Origin: Streptomyces sp. TRM68416
GTDB taxonomy: Bacteria > Actinomycetota > Actinomycetes > Streptomycetales > Streptomycetaceae
Length of the DNA: 64,000 nucleotides
Assembly (NCBI RefSeq): GCF_014596915.1
Contig: NZ_JACVWU010000035.1
Coordinates: forward strand, 1 to 64,000
Reading direction: 5' to 3'
Shown: in pieces, positions 1-7,113 of the stretch
Layout: the number at the start of each line of letters is the position of its first letter
How positions within the stretch are numbered: position 1 is the first letter of the stretch
Position numbers and translations under genes: made by a program
Notes under the pieces: model-generated
What the model was told of the DNA's origin: nothing
What the model saw: the letters and a program-made list of their open reading frames with translations, nothing else
The model's database searches: none

Positions 1-86
1 CCCCCCCGACCCCACCCACCCCAGCACCACCCACGGGCCGCAAGATCAAAAGCGGCGCCCCCTCCCCTCTGTGGAGGGCCCGGGGG

Positions 87-107
87 TGCGGGGGCGGAGC
101 CCCCGCA
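87..107. terminator. G/C hairpin, possible terminator
   Basis: Inverted repeat with a nine-base stem (TGCGGGGGC / GCCCCCGCA) and a three-base loop. There is no clear T-run, as is common in high-G+C actinobacteria. It could end a transcript entering from the left. Confidence 0.4.
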
Positions 108-146
108 TGCCTGAACCCGCACCCACTCCGTCAGCCCCGCCACGAA

Positions 147-166
147 CTCACCTCTTAAGAGGTGAG
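147..166. repeat. Dispersed palindrome, CTTAAG family, copy 1
   Basis: Perfect 20-bp palindrome CTCACCTCTTAAGAGGTGAG. The same core recurs at 33839-33850 and at 55172-55197. The AT-rich centre is rare in this G+C-rich DNA. It is most likely a binding site for a dimeric regulator, because the copy at 55172 overlaps a promoter; here the regulated gene may lie outside the window. Confidence 0.6.
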
Positions 167-264
167 GCGGCCCAGGGGCCGGACGACCGCCGTGCACGAG
201 GCACGGCGCGGAGCGGCGTTCCTCGAGCACCGCCCCCGCCGGCGTCGCCGCCGTGAACGCCGAA

Positions 265-295
265 GGGCCCGGCGGACGGGTGTCTCGCCGGGCCC
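265..295 (-). terminator. Terminator of the replication operon
   Basis: Ten-base perfect stem (GGGCCCGGCG / CGCCGGGCCC) with an 11-base loop, directly downstream of the last minus-strand gene of the replication operon. Confidence 0.6.
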
Positions 296-312
296 GGGTC
301 GGGCTGGTCGGG

Positions 313-609
313 TCAGTAGAGCTGCACGCGGGTGAGGACGATGTGCGGCGGATCGGCGTCGGCGGCGATGACGTACTCGGCGATGCCGAGCGAGCCGTCC
401 GCGCCGAGCGGCATGCGCCGCTGCTGCGGCCACTTCGCCGACGCGGTGCTGCCCTGGACCTCGCCGCGCGTCTCGTTGATCACGACCGTGGCGGCCACGA
501 TCGCGCCGAACACCGCGCCGGACAGGCTCTTGTCCATGAGGAGTTCGGTGACCTCCTCCGACAGCACGCAGGGCAGGCCCGCCGGCTCCTCGCCGTACGG
601 CTCACTCAA
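313..609 (-). CDS. Hypothetical protein, last gene of rep operon
   Basis: Protein of 98 residues read from a TTG start that overlaps the end of the preceding gene by eight bases, so translation is probably coupled. Codon use is typical of the neighbourhood. The middle (GAVFGAIVAATVVINE) is hydrophobic but reads more like a beta-strand core than a membrane helix. No family is recognised. It lies at the distal end of an operon headed by rep1 and the helicase, so a replication accessory role is possible but unproven. The TTG start is inferred from lack of a better in-frame start. Confidence 0.6.
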   Translation of the reverse strand: MSEPYGEEPAGLPCVLSEEVTELLMDKSLSGAVFGAIVAATVVINETRGEVQGSTASAKWPQQRRMPLGADGSLGIAEYVIAADADPPHIVLTRVQLY

Positions 610-892
610 CGGGCAGGCCCGCCGCGCGGCGGCGCTCGATCAGCTCGCCGACCGCGGTCGTGGGCAGCGTCCCGTCCAGCGCGGCCACGGTCAGCCGGTC
701 CCCGGCCGGGTCGGTGTCGAGCATCGCCTCGCACCACCAGTGACGCAGGACGCCCTCCGCCTCCTCGGGCGCGGCGGCCAGCAGCTCGCGGTAGAACTCC
801 ATGCGGCGCGCGCCGTCCAGCGCGGCCGCGATGCCCTCGGCGTTGCGCGGCACCCGCTCCGGCTCGTGCGGGTGGATCGGCTGTGCGGTCAT
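602..892 (-). CDS. Hypothetical protein in rep operon
   Basis: Protein of 96 residues starting at an ATG that overlaps the stop of the upstream gene (ATGA). The same frame stays open upstream to 1027, but that extension is Arg/Gly/Pro-rich shadow sequence. The protein is acidic and mostly helical (GIAAALDGARRMEFYRELLA, EEAEGVLRHWWCEAMLD), suggesting a small soluble helical-bundle protein. No family is recognised. Its overlaps on both sides tie it to the replication operon. Confidence 0.65.
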   Translation of the reverse strand: MTAQPIHPHEPERVPRNAEGIAAALDGARRMEFYRELLAAAPEEAEGVLRHWWCEAMLDTDPAGDRLTVAALDGTLPTTAVGELIERRRAAGLPVE

Positions 893-1350
893 CGCGTGCC
901 CCCTTCGGTCTGCTCCGAGTCTGCCCGCTCCGGGCGGCCGCCGTCGACCGACTGCACGGGAACCGCGGGCCGCTCCGCCCGGTGGGCAACCGCCGTCTCG
1001 GCGACCGCGTCGGCCAGTTCGGCGCACAGCCGCAGGATTGCGCCGGCGTCCGCGTGGTCGATCGACGTCACGTTGACGACCTCGCGGACCTGGCTGAACG
1101 CGTCGATGATGCTGAACCCGCCCGGGCTGCGGGTGCAGGCCTTGAAGGTACCCCGGTCCTGCTGCCCCAGCTCGCGCCGGACCCGCTCCAGGCGGGCGAC
1201 ATCGACCGTGGGCTGCTGGGCGGCGCGCTGGGCCTGGATGACGGTGTCCAGGATGGTCCCCATCGCGGGGTATGCCGCGTTCCAGCGATTAGCGATACGC
1301 TGAGGCCGGGACGAGGTGACGAACCTGTTCCGTACGTCGGTGGCGATCAT
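889..1350 (-). CDS. Hypothetical protein downstream of rep2
   Basis: Protein of 153 residues beginning 23 bases after the helicase gene and overlapping the next gene by four bases. The central part is predicted alpha-helical (GTILDTVIQAQRAAQQ, AILRLCAELADAVAET), and the last 25 residues are charged and probably disordered. No known domain is recognised. Position suggests a plasmid replication or maintenance accessory; this is inference only. Confidence 0.65.
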   Translation of the reverse strand: MIATDVRNRFVTSSRPQRIANRWNAAYPAMGTILDTVIQAQRAAQQPTVDVARLERVRRELGQQDRGTFKACTRSPGGFSIIDAFSQVREVVNVTSIDHADAGAILRLCAELADAVAETAVAHRAERPAVPVQSVDGGRPERADSEQTEGGTR

Positions 1351-1373
1351 GTCGGATTCCCCTTTTCCGCAGG

Positions 1374-2771
1374 TCAGAAGCCCGTACCGAGGTCGCGGGC
1401 GCGGGCGTAGTGGCCCTGGAAGGCGACGGTGACGGTATCCGTCGGCCCCTGCCTGTTCTTGCCGATGATCAAGTCCATCTCCCCCGCCCGCTCGTGCTCC
1501 TTGTCGTACGCATCGGGGCGGTGCAGCAGGATCACGGCGTTGGCGTCGGCCTCGATCGAGCCGGACTCGCGCAGGTCGGCCATCATCGGCTTCTTGTCTT
1601 CGCGCTTCTCGACCTCCCGGTTGAGCTGGGCCGCCGTGATCACGATGATCCCGAACTCGCCGGCCAGCTCCTTCAAGCCCCGCGAGATCTCGTCCACCTC
1701 GCCCGTGCGGTTCTGCCCGCGCTTGCCGGAGGCCTTCATGATCTGGAGGTAGTCCACCACCAGGACGCGCGGGAGCCTGCCCTGCGCCTGGAGCCAGCGC
1801 AGCCGCGAGCGGAGCTGCACCGTGGTGGCGGCCGGTCCGTCGTCCACGACCAGCGGCGCCCCTCCGATGGTCAGGGCCGCATCGTGGATGCGCTGGCGGT
1901 CGTCGTTCTCGTAGTGCCGGTCCTTGACACGGTTGAGCGGGACGCGGGCCTCGGCGGCGATGATCCGCTCCATGAGCTGCGGGCGGCTCATCTCCATGGA
2001 CGACATCAGCACCTGCATCCGGTGCTTGATCGCCACGTGCCGGGCGATGTCGAGCAGCACCACGGACTTGCCGATCGCCGGGCGGGCCGCGATGACGACC
2101 AGGTCGCCGGGCTCCATCGGCAGCATGGCCTGGAGGTCGGCGTACGGCAGCGGTAGACGCTCGGGCGGCGGCGCGTCCATGCTGACGAGGTACTCCTCCA
2201 GCATGTCGTCCAGGTCCGAGACCCGCTCCAGTCCGCCACCGGCGCCGAGCTGGGCCGCCGCCTGCATCTCGGCCTGGGCGGCGTTGACGATGTCGGAGAC
2301 CTCGCCCTCGGCGGCGTAGCCCATCTGCACGATGCGGGTGCCCGCCTCGATCAGGCGCCGCAGCTTGAATCGCTCGACCACGATCTCCGCGTAGTACGCC
2401 GCGTTCGCCGCCGTCGGCACCGCCTGCACCAGGGTGTGCAGGTAGGACGCACCGCCGATCCGCTCGATGTCGCCGGACTTCGTCAGGTACGCCGCGACCG
2501 TGATCGGGTCGGCGGGCTGTCCCTTGCCGTACATGTCCATGATCGCGTCATGGATGACGCCGTGGGCCGGGCGGTAGTACGCCTCGTTGGTGACCCCGGC
2601 CTCGTTGACCTCGCCGATCGCGTCCTTCGACAGCAGCATGCCGCCGAGCACGCACTGTTCGCCCTCCAGGTCGTTCGGCGGGACACGCTCGAAGGGGACG
2701 GTCTCCGGCCCCTCATCGAACAGCGAGCCGCCGCCGTCCTCCATGCCGTCGTGCTGAGTGGGTACGCTCAT
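1374..2771 (-). CDS. DnaB-like replicative helicase (Rep2-type)
   Basis: Protein of 465 residues, the usual DnaB length. It has an N-terminal DnaB domain (DLEGEQCVLGGML near residue 35), a RecA-type core with Walker A AARPAIGKS at about 228-236, Walker B RVLVVDYLQIM ending near 345, and the DnaB signature around QLNREVEKRE and DLRESGSIEADAN. The start at 2771 is chosen over upstream extensions because GAAGGG precedes it and the conserved domain begins soon after. It follows the iteron-carrying initiator gene. In pSLA2-type linear plasmids, the second rep gene encodes such a phage-like helicase needed with Rep1. It likely unwinds DNA at the plasmid origin after loading by Rep1. Calling it Rep2 is by analogy. 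Confidence 0.9.
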   Translation of the reverse strand: MSVPTQHDGMEDGGGSLFDEGPETVPFERVPPNDLEGEQCVLGGMLLSKDAIGEVNEAGVTNEAYYRPAHGVIHDAIMDMYGKGQPADPITVAAYLTKSGDIERIGGASYLHTLVQAVPTAANAAYYAEIVVERFKLRRLIEAGTRIVQMGYAAEGEVSDIVNAAQAEMQAAAQLGAGGGLERVSDLDDMLEEYLVSMDAPPPERLPLPYADLQAMLPMEPGDLVVIAARPAIGKSVVLLDIARHVAIKHRMQVLMSSMEMSRPQLMERIIAAEARVPLNRVKDRHYENDDRQRIHDAALTIGGAPLVVDDGPAATTVQLRSRLRWLQAQGRLPRVLVVDYLQIMKASGKRGQNRTGEVDEISRGLKELAGEFGIIVITAAQLNREVEKREDKKPMMADLRESGSIEADANAVILLHRPDAYDKEHERAGEMDLIIGKNRQGPTDTVTVAFQGHYARARDLGTGF

Positions 2772-2857
2772 CGGTGAATCCCTTCTGAACTGGATGATTC
2801 GAGCGGCGGCAGGGGCCTTTCCACGGGCTCCCCTGCCGCCGTTGTGCTGCGGAGGGT

Positions 2858-4150
2858 CTAGGCCAGCACCGACTTCTTGGCGTTGCTGGGGTGGCTCGGG
2901 TGGCACTCGCACCGGACCAGGCGGCCGTCGTCGGCCTCGCGCATCCGCTGGCCCGGCTGGCGGGGCTCGATGCCGTCGTTGCACTTGCCGCACCAGTCGG
3001 GCAGGGCCGGGCGCTGGCCGGGCACCGCGGTCTTCGGCGGGACGAACTTCTCCAGGTGGCGCTCCAGCGAGTACCAGTTGGCCCGGCTGCCCATGTCGGC
3101 GGCCGCGGCGACCAGGTGCTCAACGTCGATGCCCTCGGCGAGCAGCGCGGCCGCGTCGCGGACCATCGCCATCCGACTGCGGGCCGGGACACCGTGGCCG
3201 TGCTTCTGGCGGGAGGCGATCCAGGCCTCCGCCACCCGCACGTCGTCGTGGGTGTCCGGCTCCTCGGCGGCAGCCGAGGGGGCGGTGTCGTTCTCCGGCG
3301 AAGCCAAAGTCTCCTCTCCTCGTCCCGTCCGGGCCTCGGCCGTGACGGTGGGGTCCGTTGGGGCACCTGGGTCACCAGAGAGAGAGGCTTCTTTGAGAGA
3401 GCTTCTTAGAGGGCGATCGTTTTCGCTGGTCAGGGGAAGATCCGTTCCAGAAATCTGGGCTGGCGTTCCAGTTTTCTGGAAGGGCGTTCCAGATTTCTGG
3501 AACGAAGGGGTCTCAGGGGCTCCGACCTGCGGCGTTCCAGTTTTCTGGAACGGCTCGCCGTTGGCGTCGACCAGCCGCACCCGGGCCCGGATCTGACCGT
3601 TCGGCGTGGTCTCGATGTCGGTGAGGTGGGTGGGCGGCGCCGGCGGGTTCTCCCGCCAGTCCGGCCGGTAGGCGTCGAGCTTGTCCCACGCGTTGCGCCA
3701 CCCGGTGTAGGCGGCGTCGGGGGGCAGGTCGTTGACGATGAAGCCGCGGGAGATGCCCTTGGCGGCCCGCGCCTTGCCCTTGAGCTGGCTGATGCCCTCC
3801 AGCTCCAGCGTGTCCTTGGGCACGACGAGGTTGAGTTCCTCCAGCGTCCCCAAGACCTCGTACATGGTCGAGACGCTGGTGGGCTTGTCCTTCGGGCCGG
3901 GCAGCAGCCAGCAGAGCTGGTCGATCGTCATGCGCCGCATGCCGTTCCACGACTGGCGGGAGGCTTCGGCGATCATCGACCGCAGCAGGCTGTAGAGCCG
4001 GTACGCGGTGTGCGTCATCCCCGGCATCAGCATCAGGTAGTCGCGGACCTGCGTGTACGACCAGTAGTCGGTGATGGTGCCGGAGAACTCGAACAGCTCC
4101 TCGCCGTCCGGCTGAGCGGCGGCGGCCAGGGCCTTCTGCGGGCGCTTCAC
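2858..4150 (-). CDS. Replication initiator protein (Rep1-type) with intragenic iterons
   Basis: Protein of 430 residues from the GTG at 4150, preceded by GAGG; the frame is open to a weaker GTG at 4318, which cannot be excluded. The N-terminal half (SYTQVRDYLML, TAYRLYSLLRSMIAEA, MTIDQLCWLLPG) looks like a winged-helix initiator domain. The middle is a disordered linker repeating FQKTGTP, encoded by the iterons at 3444-3551. The C-terminus has a zinc-binding-like pattern (WCGKCNDG ... CECH). In pSLA2 the Rep1 protein binds iterons lying inside its own gene, and the helicase gene follows, exactly as here. It should bind the iterons and recruit the helicase, making this the plasmid origin. Confidence 0.82.
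   Translation of the reverse strand: MKRPQKALAAAAQPDGEELFEFSGTITDYWSYTQVRDYLMLMPGMTHTAYRLYSLLRSMIAEASRQSWNGMRRMTIDQLCWLLPGPKDKPTSVSTMYEVLGTLEELNLVVPKDTLELEGISQLKGKARAAKGISRGFIVNDLPPDAAYTGWRNAWDKLDAYRPDWRENPPAPPTHLTDIETTPNGQIRARVRLVDANGEPFQKTGTPQVGAPETPSFQKSGTPFQKTGTPAQISGTDLPLTSENDRPLRSSLKEASLSGDPGAPTDPTVTAEARTGRGEETLASPENDTAPSAAAEEPDTHDDVRVAEAWIASRQKHGHGVPARSRMAMVRDAAALLAEGIDVEHLVAAAADMGSRANWYSLERHLEKFVPPKTAVPGQRPALPDWCGKCNDGIEPRQPGQRMREADDGRLVRCECHPSHPSNAKKSVLA
3444..3551. repeat. Iteron cluster, likely core of the replication origin
   Basis: Four copies of an interrupted palindrome of the form GTTCCAG-N4-CTGGAAC lie at 3444-3461 (degenerate right arm), 3465-3482 (one mismatch), 3486-3503 (perfect) and 3534-3551 (perfect). 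The first three start exactly 21 bp apart, two helical turns, so bound proteins would stack on one face. The array sits inside rep1 and dictates the repeated FQKTGTP peptide. Location and spacing fit initiator-binding iterons. Whether Rep1 binds them also to repress itself is not shown. Confidence 0.85.
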
Positions 4151-4734
4151 GGTGCCACCGCCTCGGTGGCTGAGTCCGCAGCGAACGCGACCGTAAGGGT
4201 CGGCTCCGCGACGCTGCGTGTCGTCGGGTGGATCTCGAACATCGTCTGGGGTCTCCCCTGGAGGTTTGGGGAGTCGCAGACCGGCAAGTGACAGAAAAGA
4301 GACGTTGAGCTGGGACACGCTGCTGCGTGCTGGGCGCTACTCGTTCTATCCTGGGAGTGGTGACCTCGGGCCTGTGGCAGGGCTCGGGCCCCGGCGTCAT
4401 CGCCGACCTAACGACTCAAGCTGTGGAGGCTGGGAGTCGATCTAGATGGCCGTTCTGCTGGCAGGCAGGGCGGCCATCGGCGTATCAGGGCGCGGGTCCG
4501 GCCGGGCGGGCGGCTGCGCTGGCGGATGAACCGGCGACGCGACGGCGCATGTGTACGTGACATCCATCGGTCTTGCCTCGCCCCCTGCCCTCTGGTGAAC
4601 GCGTTTTCCGCGAGTCGGAGCGGGGCGGCAGCGGACGGACCGCCGCCTGCGACGTGGGGGCGAAGGGCGATGCGGCCGGGGTGCACATCATGTCAGGAGC
4701 CTCAATTTCCGTGGGCTTCACCGCGCGCATGCGG
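4151..4734. other. Non-coding region upstream of rep1
   Basis: About 580 bases between the acetyltransferase and rep1. It should hold the rep1 promoter and leader; no clear -10/-35 pair is visible. An inverted repeat GATGGCCG ... CGGCCATC at 4445-4478 could end the upstream minus-strand transcript. A 90-residue minus-strand frame (4485-4757) overlaps the acetyltransferase end, is low in complexity and is not accepted. If the GTG at 4318 were the true rep1 start, the gap would shrink to 4319-4734. Confidence 0.45.
4445..4478 (-). terminator. Hairpin after the GntR-GNAT unit
   Basis: Eight-base inverted repeat GATGGCCG / CGGCCATC with an 18-base loop, downstream of the acetyltransferase gene and before rep1. 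The stem is modest, so this is a weak terminator candidate. Confidence 0.35.
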
Positions 4735-5334
4735 TTACTCGGATGCGGTGCCATCATGCCCTCTCCCGTTCGGCGATGGCACCGAAGGGGACATCAGCCG
4801 GTGTGTCGCACCGAGACCGGACCGGAACTCGGCCGGTCGTTGCGCTGCCCAGCCCGAGACCACTTCCGGATCGTCGGCGGTCCGGACGTGGGTGAAGCCG
4901 TGTTCGAGGTAGTAGGCCTGGAGCCGCCGGTTCGTGCTCCAAGCGTCCAGCCGGAGCCACTTGACCCCCTGCTGGACAGCCTGTTCACCGGCCCAGTCCA
5001 GGAGCGCGCTGCCGAGTCCCGTGCCGGCGTAAGCACGGTCCACGGCGAGCTTGTGCACGTACAGGGCAGGCTCTGCGATCTCTTCCGGAGTCCACAGGCG
5101 GGTGTCAGCGTCACGGTCCAGGGTGATCGTGGCCGCAGCGTCAGCATGAGGCTTCTCGCGGATCATGAAGACCTCGCCGCGGCGGATTGAGCCAAGAATG
5201 TGGTCAGCCGGGAAAGGCTTGGCCCACTGGTCGGTGCCGAGGTTCTGCAACCACGCAGACGCGTCGGTGCGGAACTTGATCAGCCGGGGAAGGTCGGCCT
5301 CCTCGGCAGGAGCGATGATCACGGGTTCCCCCAC
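4735..5334 (-). CDS. GNAT-family N-acetyltransferase
   Basis: Protein of 199 residues. The acetyl-CoA-binding motif A is seen as AVDRAYAGTGLGSALLDWA (Q/RxxGxG/A variant), followed by WLRLDAWSTNRRLQAYYLEHGF, the usual motif B of the GNAT fold. The first six codons overlap the end of the GntR gene, so the two are translated together. The GNAT core ends near residue 165; the remaining tail is Pro/Ser-rich. Substrate unknown: it may acetylate an antibiotic, a small amine or a protein. Pairing with a ligand-binding GntR regulator suggests a small-molecule response, which is inference. Confidence 0.85.
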   Translation of the reverse strand: MGEPVIIAPAEEADLPRLIKFRTDASAWLQNLGTDQWAKPFPADHILGSIRRGEVFMIREKPHADAAATITLDRDADTRLWTPEEIAEPALYVHKLAVDRAYAGTGLGSALLDWAGEQAVQQGVKWLRLDAWSTNRRLQAYYLEHGFTHVRTADDPEVVSGWAAQRPAEFRSGLGATHRLMSPSVPSPNGRGHDGTASE

Positions 5335-6119
5335 GGGATGCGAGGCGCGTTCGCTTCAGCCCCGCGATGGGTCTCGAACACGATCACGTGCCGGTCGCCG
5401 GGGATGAGGTTCACGGTGACCTGAACCGCGTTGCCCTCGCTGTCGAAGGTGGTCGACAGGTGCTCGGCGACAGGGACGCCCGCACCGAGCTGAAGGCGCT
5501 GCACCTCGTCAGGCATGGGCATCCGGAGGTAGAACTCGTGGAAGCCGTAGACCAGCTCGTGCCCCAGCTCACCCAGCACTGCGTTCGTACCGCGCGCAAC
5601 GTCGCCGGGGTGCATGAAGTCGGTCCCCTGAACGAGCGAAAGACGCACGTATGAGTCGTTGAGGTTGTACGGGACGTCATCGAGCTTGCGCACTCGCCGG
5701 CGGGCCGCAGCCAGCTCGCCCGGCTCAAGGCCCAGACGCTCGCGGATCACGGGAGACGGGTCCACGATCGAGACCTCGATGTCCTGTGACGGCGTTCGAC
5801 CGTCCTCCTCTTGGACCAGGTTCGTGAAGATGTCGACCTCGGGCGGCTTCTGCCTCAGCTCCGCCTGGGGGCGGTAGACGAGCCGCTTGCGCTGGATGAC
5901 GAAGTAGCCCTTCGGGCGGCGAGCCTCGATCAGGCCTTCGTGCACGAGCACGCCCAAGCCTTGCCGGATGGTCTGCCGGGAGCGGACTCCGTGCAGCTCA
6001 CCGTACTTCTCAAGGAGTTCAGCCTCGGTGGGCATCTGGGAGCCGGGCGGGAACGTGCCGTCGGAAATCTGGCGGCGGAGATCATCAGCGATCTGTTGGT
6101 AGACGGGCGTGGGCTTCAT
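5319..6119 (-). CDS. GntR-family transcriptional regulator (HutC/UTRA type)
   Basis: Protein of 266 residues from the ATG at 6119, where the GntR motif begins (PVYQQIADDLRRQI, PPGSQMPTEAELLEKYG, VRSRQTIRQGLGVLVHEGLIEARRPKGYFV). The C-terminal 160 residues resemble the UTRA effector-binding domain. An upstream in-frame start at 6161 exists, but it would place coding sequence over the operator candidate. GntR proteins such as KorSA of pSAM2 and TraR of pSN22-type plasmids control Streptomyces transfer genes, so this may control the plus-strand operon at 6611 as well as itself. Two ATTG-N6-CAAT sites flank its probable promoter. The ligand is unknown. Confidence 0.85.
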   Translation of the reverse strand: MKPTPVYQQIADDLRRQISDGTFPPGSQMPTEAELLEKYGELHGVRSRQTIRQGLGVLVHEGLIEARRPKGYFVIQRKRLVYRPQAELRQKPPEVDIFTNLVQEEDGRTPSQDIEVSIVDPSPVIRERLGLEPGELAAARRRVRKLDDVPYNLNDSYVRLSLVQGTDFMHPGDVARGTNAVLGELGHELVYGFHEFYLRMPMPDEVQRLQLGAGVPVAEHLSTTFDSEGNAVQVTVNLIPGDRHVIVFETHRGAEANAPRIPWGNP

Positions 6120-6148
6120 GCCGTCATGTGTACAGCCCTGCGCCGCGC

Positions 6149-6162
6149 ATTGTCCAGTCAAT
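6149..6162. promoter_or_regulatory. Operator candidate 1 for the GntR regulator
   Basis: ATTGTCCAGTCAAT, an interrupted inverted repeat of the ATTG-N6-CAAT type, 30 bases in front of the regulator start. A near-identical copy lies 79 bases further upstream. GntR/HutC regulators usually bind short inverted repeats in their own promoters. Confidence 0.55.
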
Positions 6163-6227
6163 GTGTGCGGACTGGTTGATGTGCTTGACGTGGCGCCCGG
6201 GGGGTGTCAGAGTCATCCTCGCAACGC

Positions 6228-6241
6228 ATTGTCTGGTCAAT
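6228..6241. promoter_or_regulatory. Operator candidate 2, overlapping a possible promoter
   Basis: ATTGTCTGGTCAAT, 12 of 14 bases matching the first copy. On the minus strand it contains TTGACC, followed after 17 bases by GATGAC; together these could be the -35 and -10 of the GntR-GNAT operon. The overlap fits autorepression. Confidence 0.5.
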
Positions 6242-6352
6242 GTAATCGGGCCGGATGATCTGTGATGCATGGATGATGCGCACTGCTACGCCGCATAGCG
6301 GTTCGGAACCAACGTCGAATGACGGAAGGCCGGTGCGGGAGCGTCCGTTGCT

Positions 6353-6376
6353 TGAGAACTCAACAGCGTGCCAAAG
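6353..6376 (+). promoter_or_regulatory. rRNA-leader-like antitermination motif
   Basis: The sequence TTGAGAACTCAACAGCGTGC followed by CAAA closely resembles, from memory, the conserved element in the leader just upstream of Streptomyces 16S rRNA genes, where boxB/boxA-like signals allow antitermination. Here no rRNA follows; a strong hairpin and an 11-kb operon do. Its use as a processive antitermination signal is inference. Confidence 0.4.
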
Positions 6377-6392
6377 ATGAGTAATTGGGCCG

Positions 6393-6437
6393 AATTCCGC
6401 CGGGCCTCCTCCCCAGGGAGGGGCGCCCGGCGGAATT
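6393..6437 (+). terminator. Strong hairpin in operon leader
   Basis: Perfect 13-base stem (AATTCCGCCGGGC / GCCCGGCGGAATT) enclosing a further CCTCCCC/GGGAGG-type pairing. It is followed by TTAA but no T-run. It may be a terminator or attenuator placed just after the antitermination-like motif. Confidence 0.5.
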
Positions 6438-6439
6438 TA

Positions 6440-6512
6440 AGGCACAGGTCATGAGGGGCGTGCCCGACTGGTTCGGGCTCTCCGGAGACAGGGGTTCGAG
6501 TCCCCGCTCGCC
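6440..6512 (+). ncRNA. tRNA-like structured element (not a functional tRNA)
   Basis: A series of short hairpins (GGCAC/GTGCC, CCCGA/TCGGG) ends in a canonical tRNA T-arm: GGGG-TTCGAGT-CCCC at about 6491-6505, followed by GCTCGCCTACC. No matching 7-bp acceptor stem, no U33-type anticodon loop and no D-arm could be folded, so a working tRNA is not supported. It could be a tRNA relic, an old attachment site or part of a leader RNA. Confidence 0.3.
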
Positions 6513-6537
6513 TACCGCGCCGTCCCCCGTACGGCGC

Positions 6538-6579
6538 GACCCCCGGCACGGCGTTGCAGCGCCATGTGTGCCGGGGGTC
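6538..6579 (+). terminator. Long hairpin just before the operon's first gene
   Basis: Twelve-base perfect stem (GACCCCCGGCAC / GTGCCGGGGGTC) with an inner GGCG/CGCC helix. It lies 31 bases before the first start codon, so it would act as an attenuator or as a 5' stabilising structure rather than as a simple end. Confidence 0.45.
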
Positions 6580-6610
6580 CACGGATCTACCAGCAAAGGA
6601 ACCGATCCGC

Positions 6611-6997
6611 ATGACCATCATGCCCGCCAACGTGCCCCTGTCCGCCACCGGGATCGCCCAGGAGGTCCGGGAGACGGCTATCGAGGTCTTCCCACTCTTC
6701 CAGTCGATCCAGAAGCTCGCCCGACTCGGCGTGCGCATCGCCTTTGAGGTGGCGCCCTCGCGCATCGTCGCCACGATCACCGTCACCGCAGACGCGGTGA
6801 AGGTCCTGCCGGCGCTGCTGGAGGAGATCGACGACGCCCGCCCCGGCTCGCTCCCGGACGGGAAGCTCGTCGTCACCGGCTCGATGTGCGAGGGCAACGT
6901 CACCCTGCGGGTGCTGATCCCGCAGGAGTGGGTGACCCCCGAGGAGCTGGCCGTGCTGACCGGCACTGCCGACGCCGACCCCTCCCACCTGCTGTGA
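6611..6997 (+). CDS. Hypothetical protein, first gene of transfer operon
   Basis: Protein of 128 residues; the ATG at 6611 is chosen because AAAGGA lies 10 to 15 bases upstream and the earlier frame crosses the leader hairpin. Predicted alternating helices and strands (TAIEVFPLFQSIQKLARLGVRIAFEV, RIVATITVTADAVKVLPALLEEID). No family is recognised. It is followed with a GTGA overlap by a tiny coiled-coil gene. It heads an operon of transfer and spread genes, so a role in plasmid transfer is a guess from position. Confidence 0.7.
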   Translation: MTIMPANVPLSATGIAQEVRETAIEVFPLFQSIQKLARLGVRIAFEVAPSRIVATITVTADAVKVLPALLEEIDDARPGSLPDGKLVVTGSMCEGNVTLRVLIPQEWVTPEELAVLTGTADADPSHLL

Positions 6998-7113
6998 GCG
7001 CCGCGTCCGAGGCCGCCGAGGCGGCCCGCAAGGCGGAGGAAGCCCGACAGCAGGCGCAGGCCGACTTGCAGCGCCACGGCCAGACCATGACCAGGATCGG
7101 AGGACGACGGTGA
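6994..7113 (+). CDS. Small coiled-coil protein (39 aa)
   Basis: A 39-residue frame linked to both neighbours by four-base overlaps: its GTG overlaps the preceding stop, and its TGA overlaps the next GTG. The composition is Ala/Glu/Arg/Gln-rich (ASEAAEAARKAEEARQQAQAD), a short helix or coiled coil. Perfect overlap at both ends and high third-position G+C support real translation. Function unknown. Confidence 0.55.
   Translation: MSAASEAAEAARKAEEARQQAQADLQRHGQTMTRIGGRR

Larger units (their letters stand above)
1..312. other. Left-edge non-coding stretch
   Basis: No convincing gene is seen in these 312 bases. Short frames exist, but they are Arg/Pro-rich and lack a ribosome-binding site. The stretch holds a G/C hairpin at 87-107, a perfect 20-bp palindrome at 147-166 and the terminator-like hairpin at 265-295 that follows the replication operon. 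It may include the promoter or end of a gene lying to the left of the window. Confidence 0.5.
6242..6610. other. Structured non-coding region before the transfer operon
   Basis: No gene is seen in 369 bases. The stretch contains an rRNA-leader-like motif (6353-6376), a 13-bp-stem hairpin (6393-6437), a tRNA-like T-arm (6480-6510) and a second long hairpin (6538-6579), ending in AAAGGA before the ATG at 6611. It is best read as the leader of the plus-strand operon, possibly with a small structured RNA. Confidence 0.5.

Noticed and set aside
1..146. Linear-plasmid telomere at the left edge
   Set aside because: Only two hairpins are present; the dense series of palindromes typical of Streptomyces telomeres is missing.
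4485..4757. 90-residue minus-strand frame beginning MMAPHPSN
   Set aside because: It overlaps the acetyltransferase, is Pro/Arg/Ser-rich and has no ribosome-binding site.
6440..6512. A functional tRNA gene
   Set aside because: The T-arm is canonical, but no 7-bp acceptor stem, D-arm or proper anticodon loop can be folded around it.
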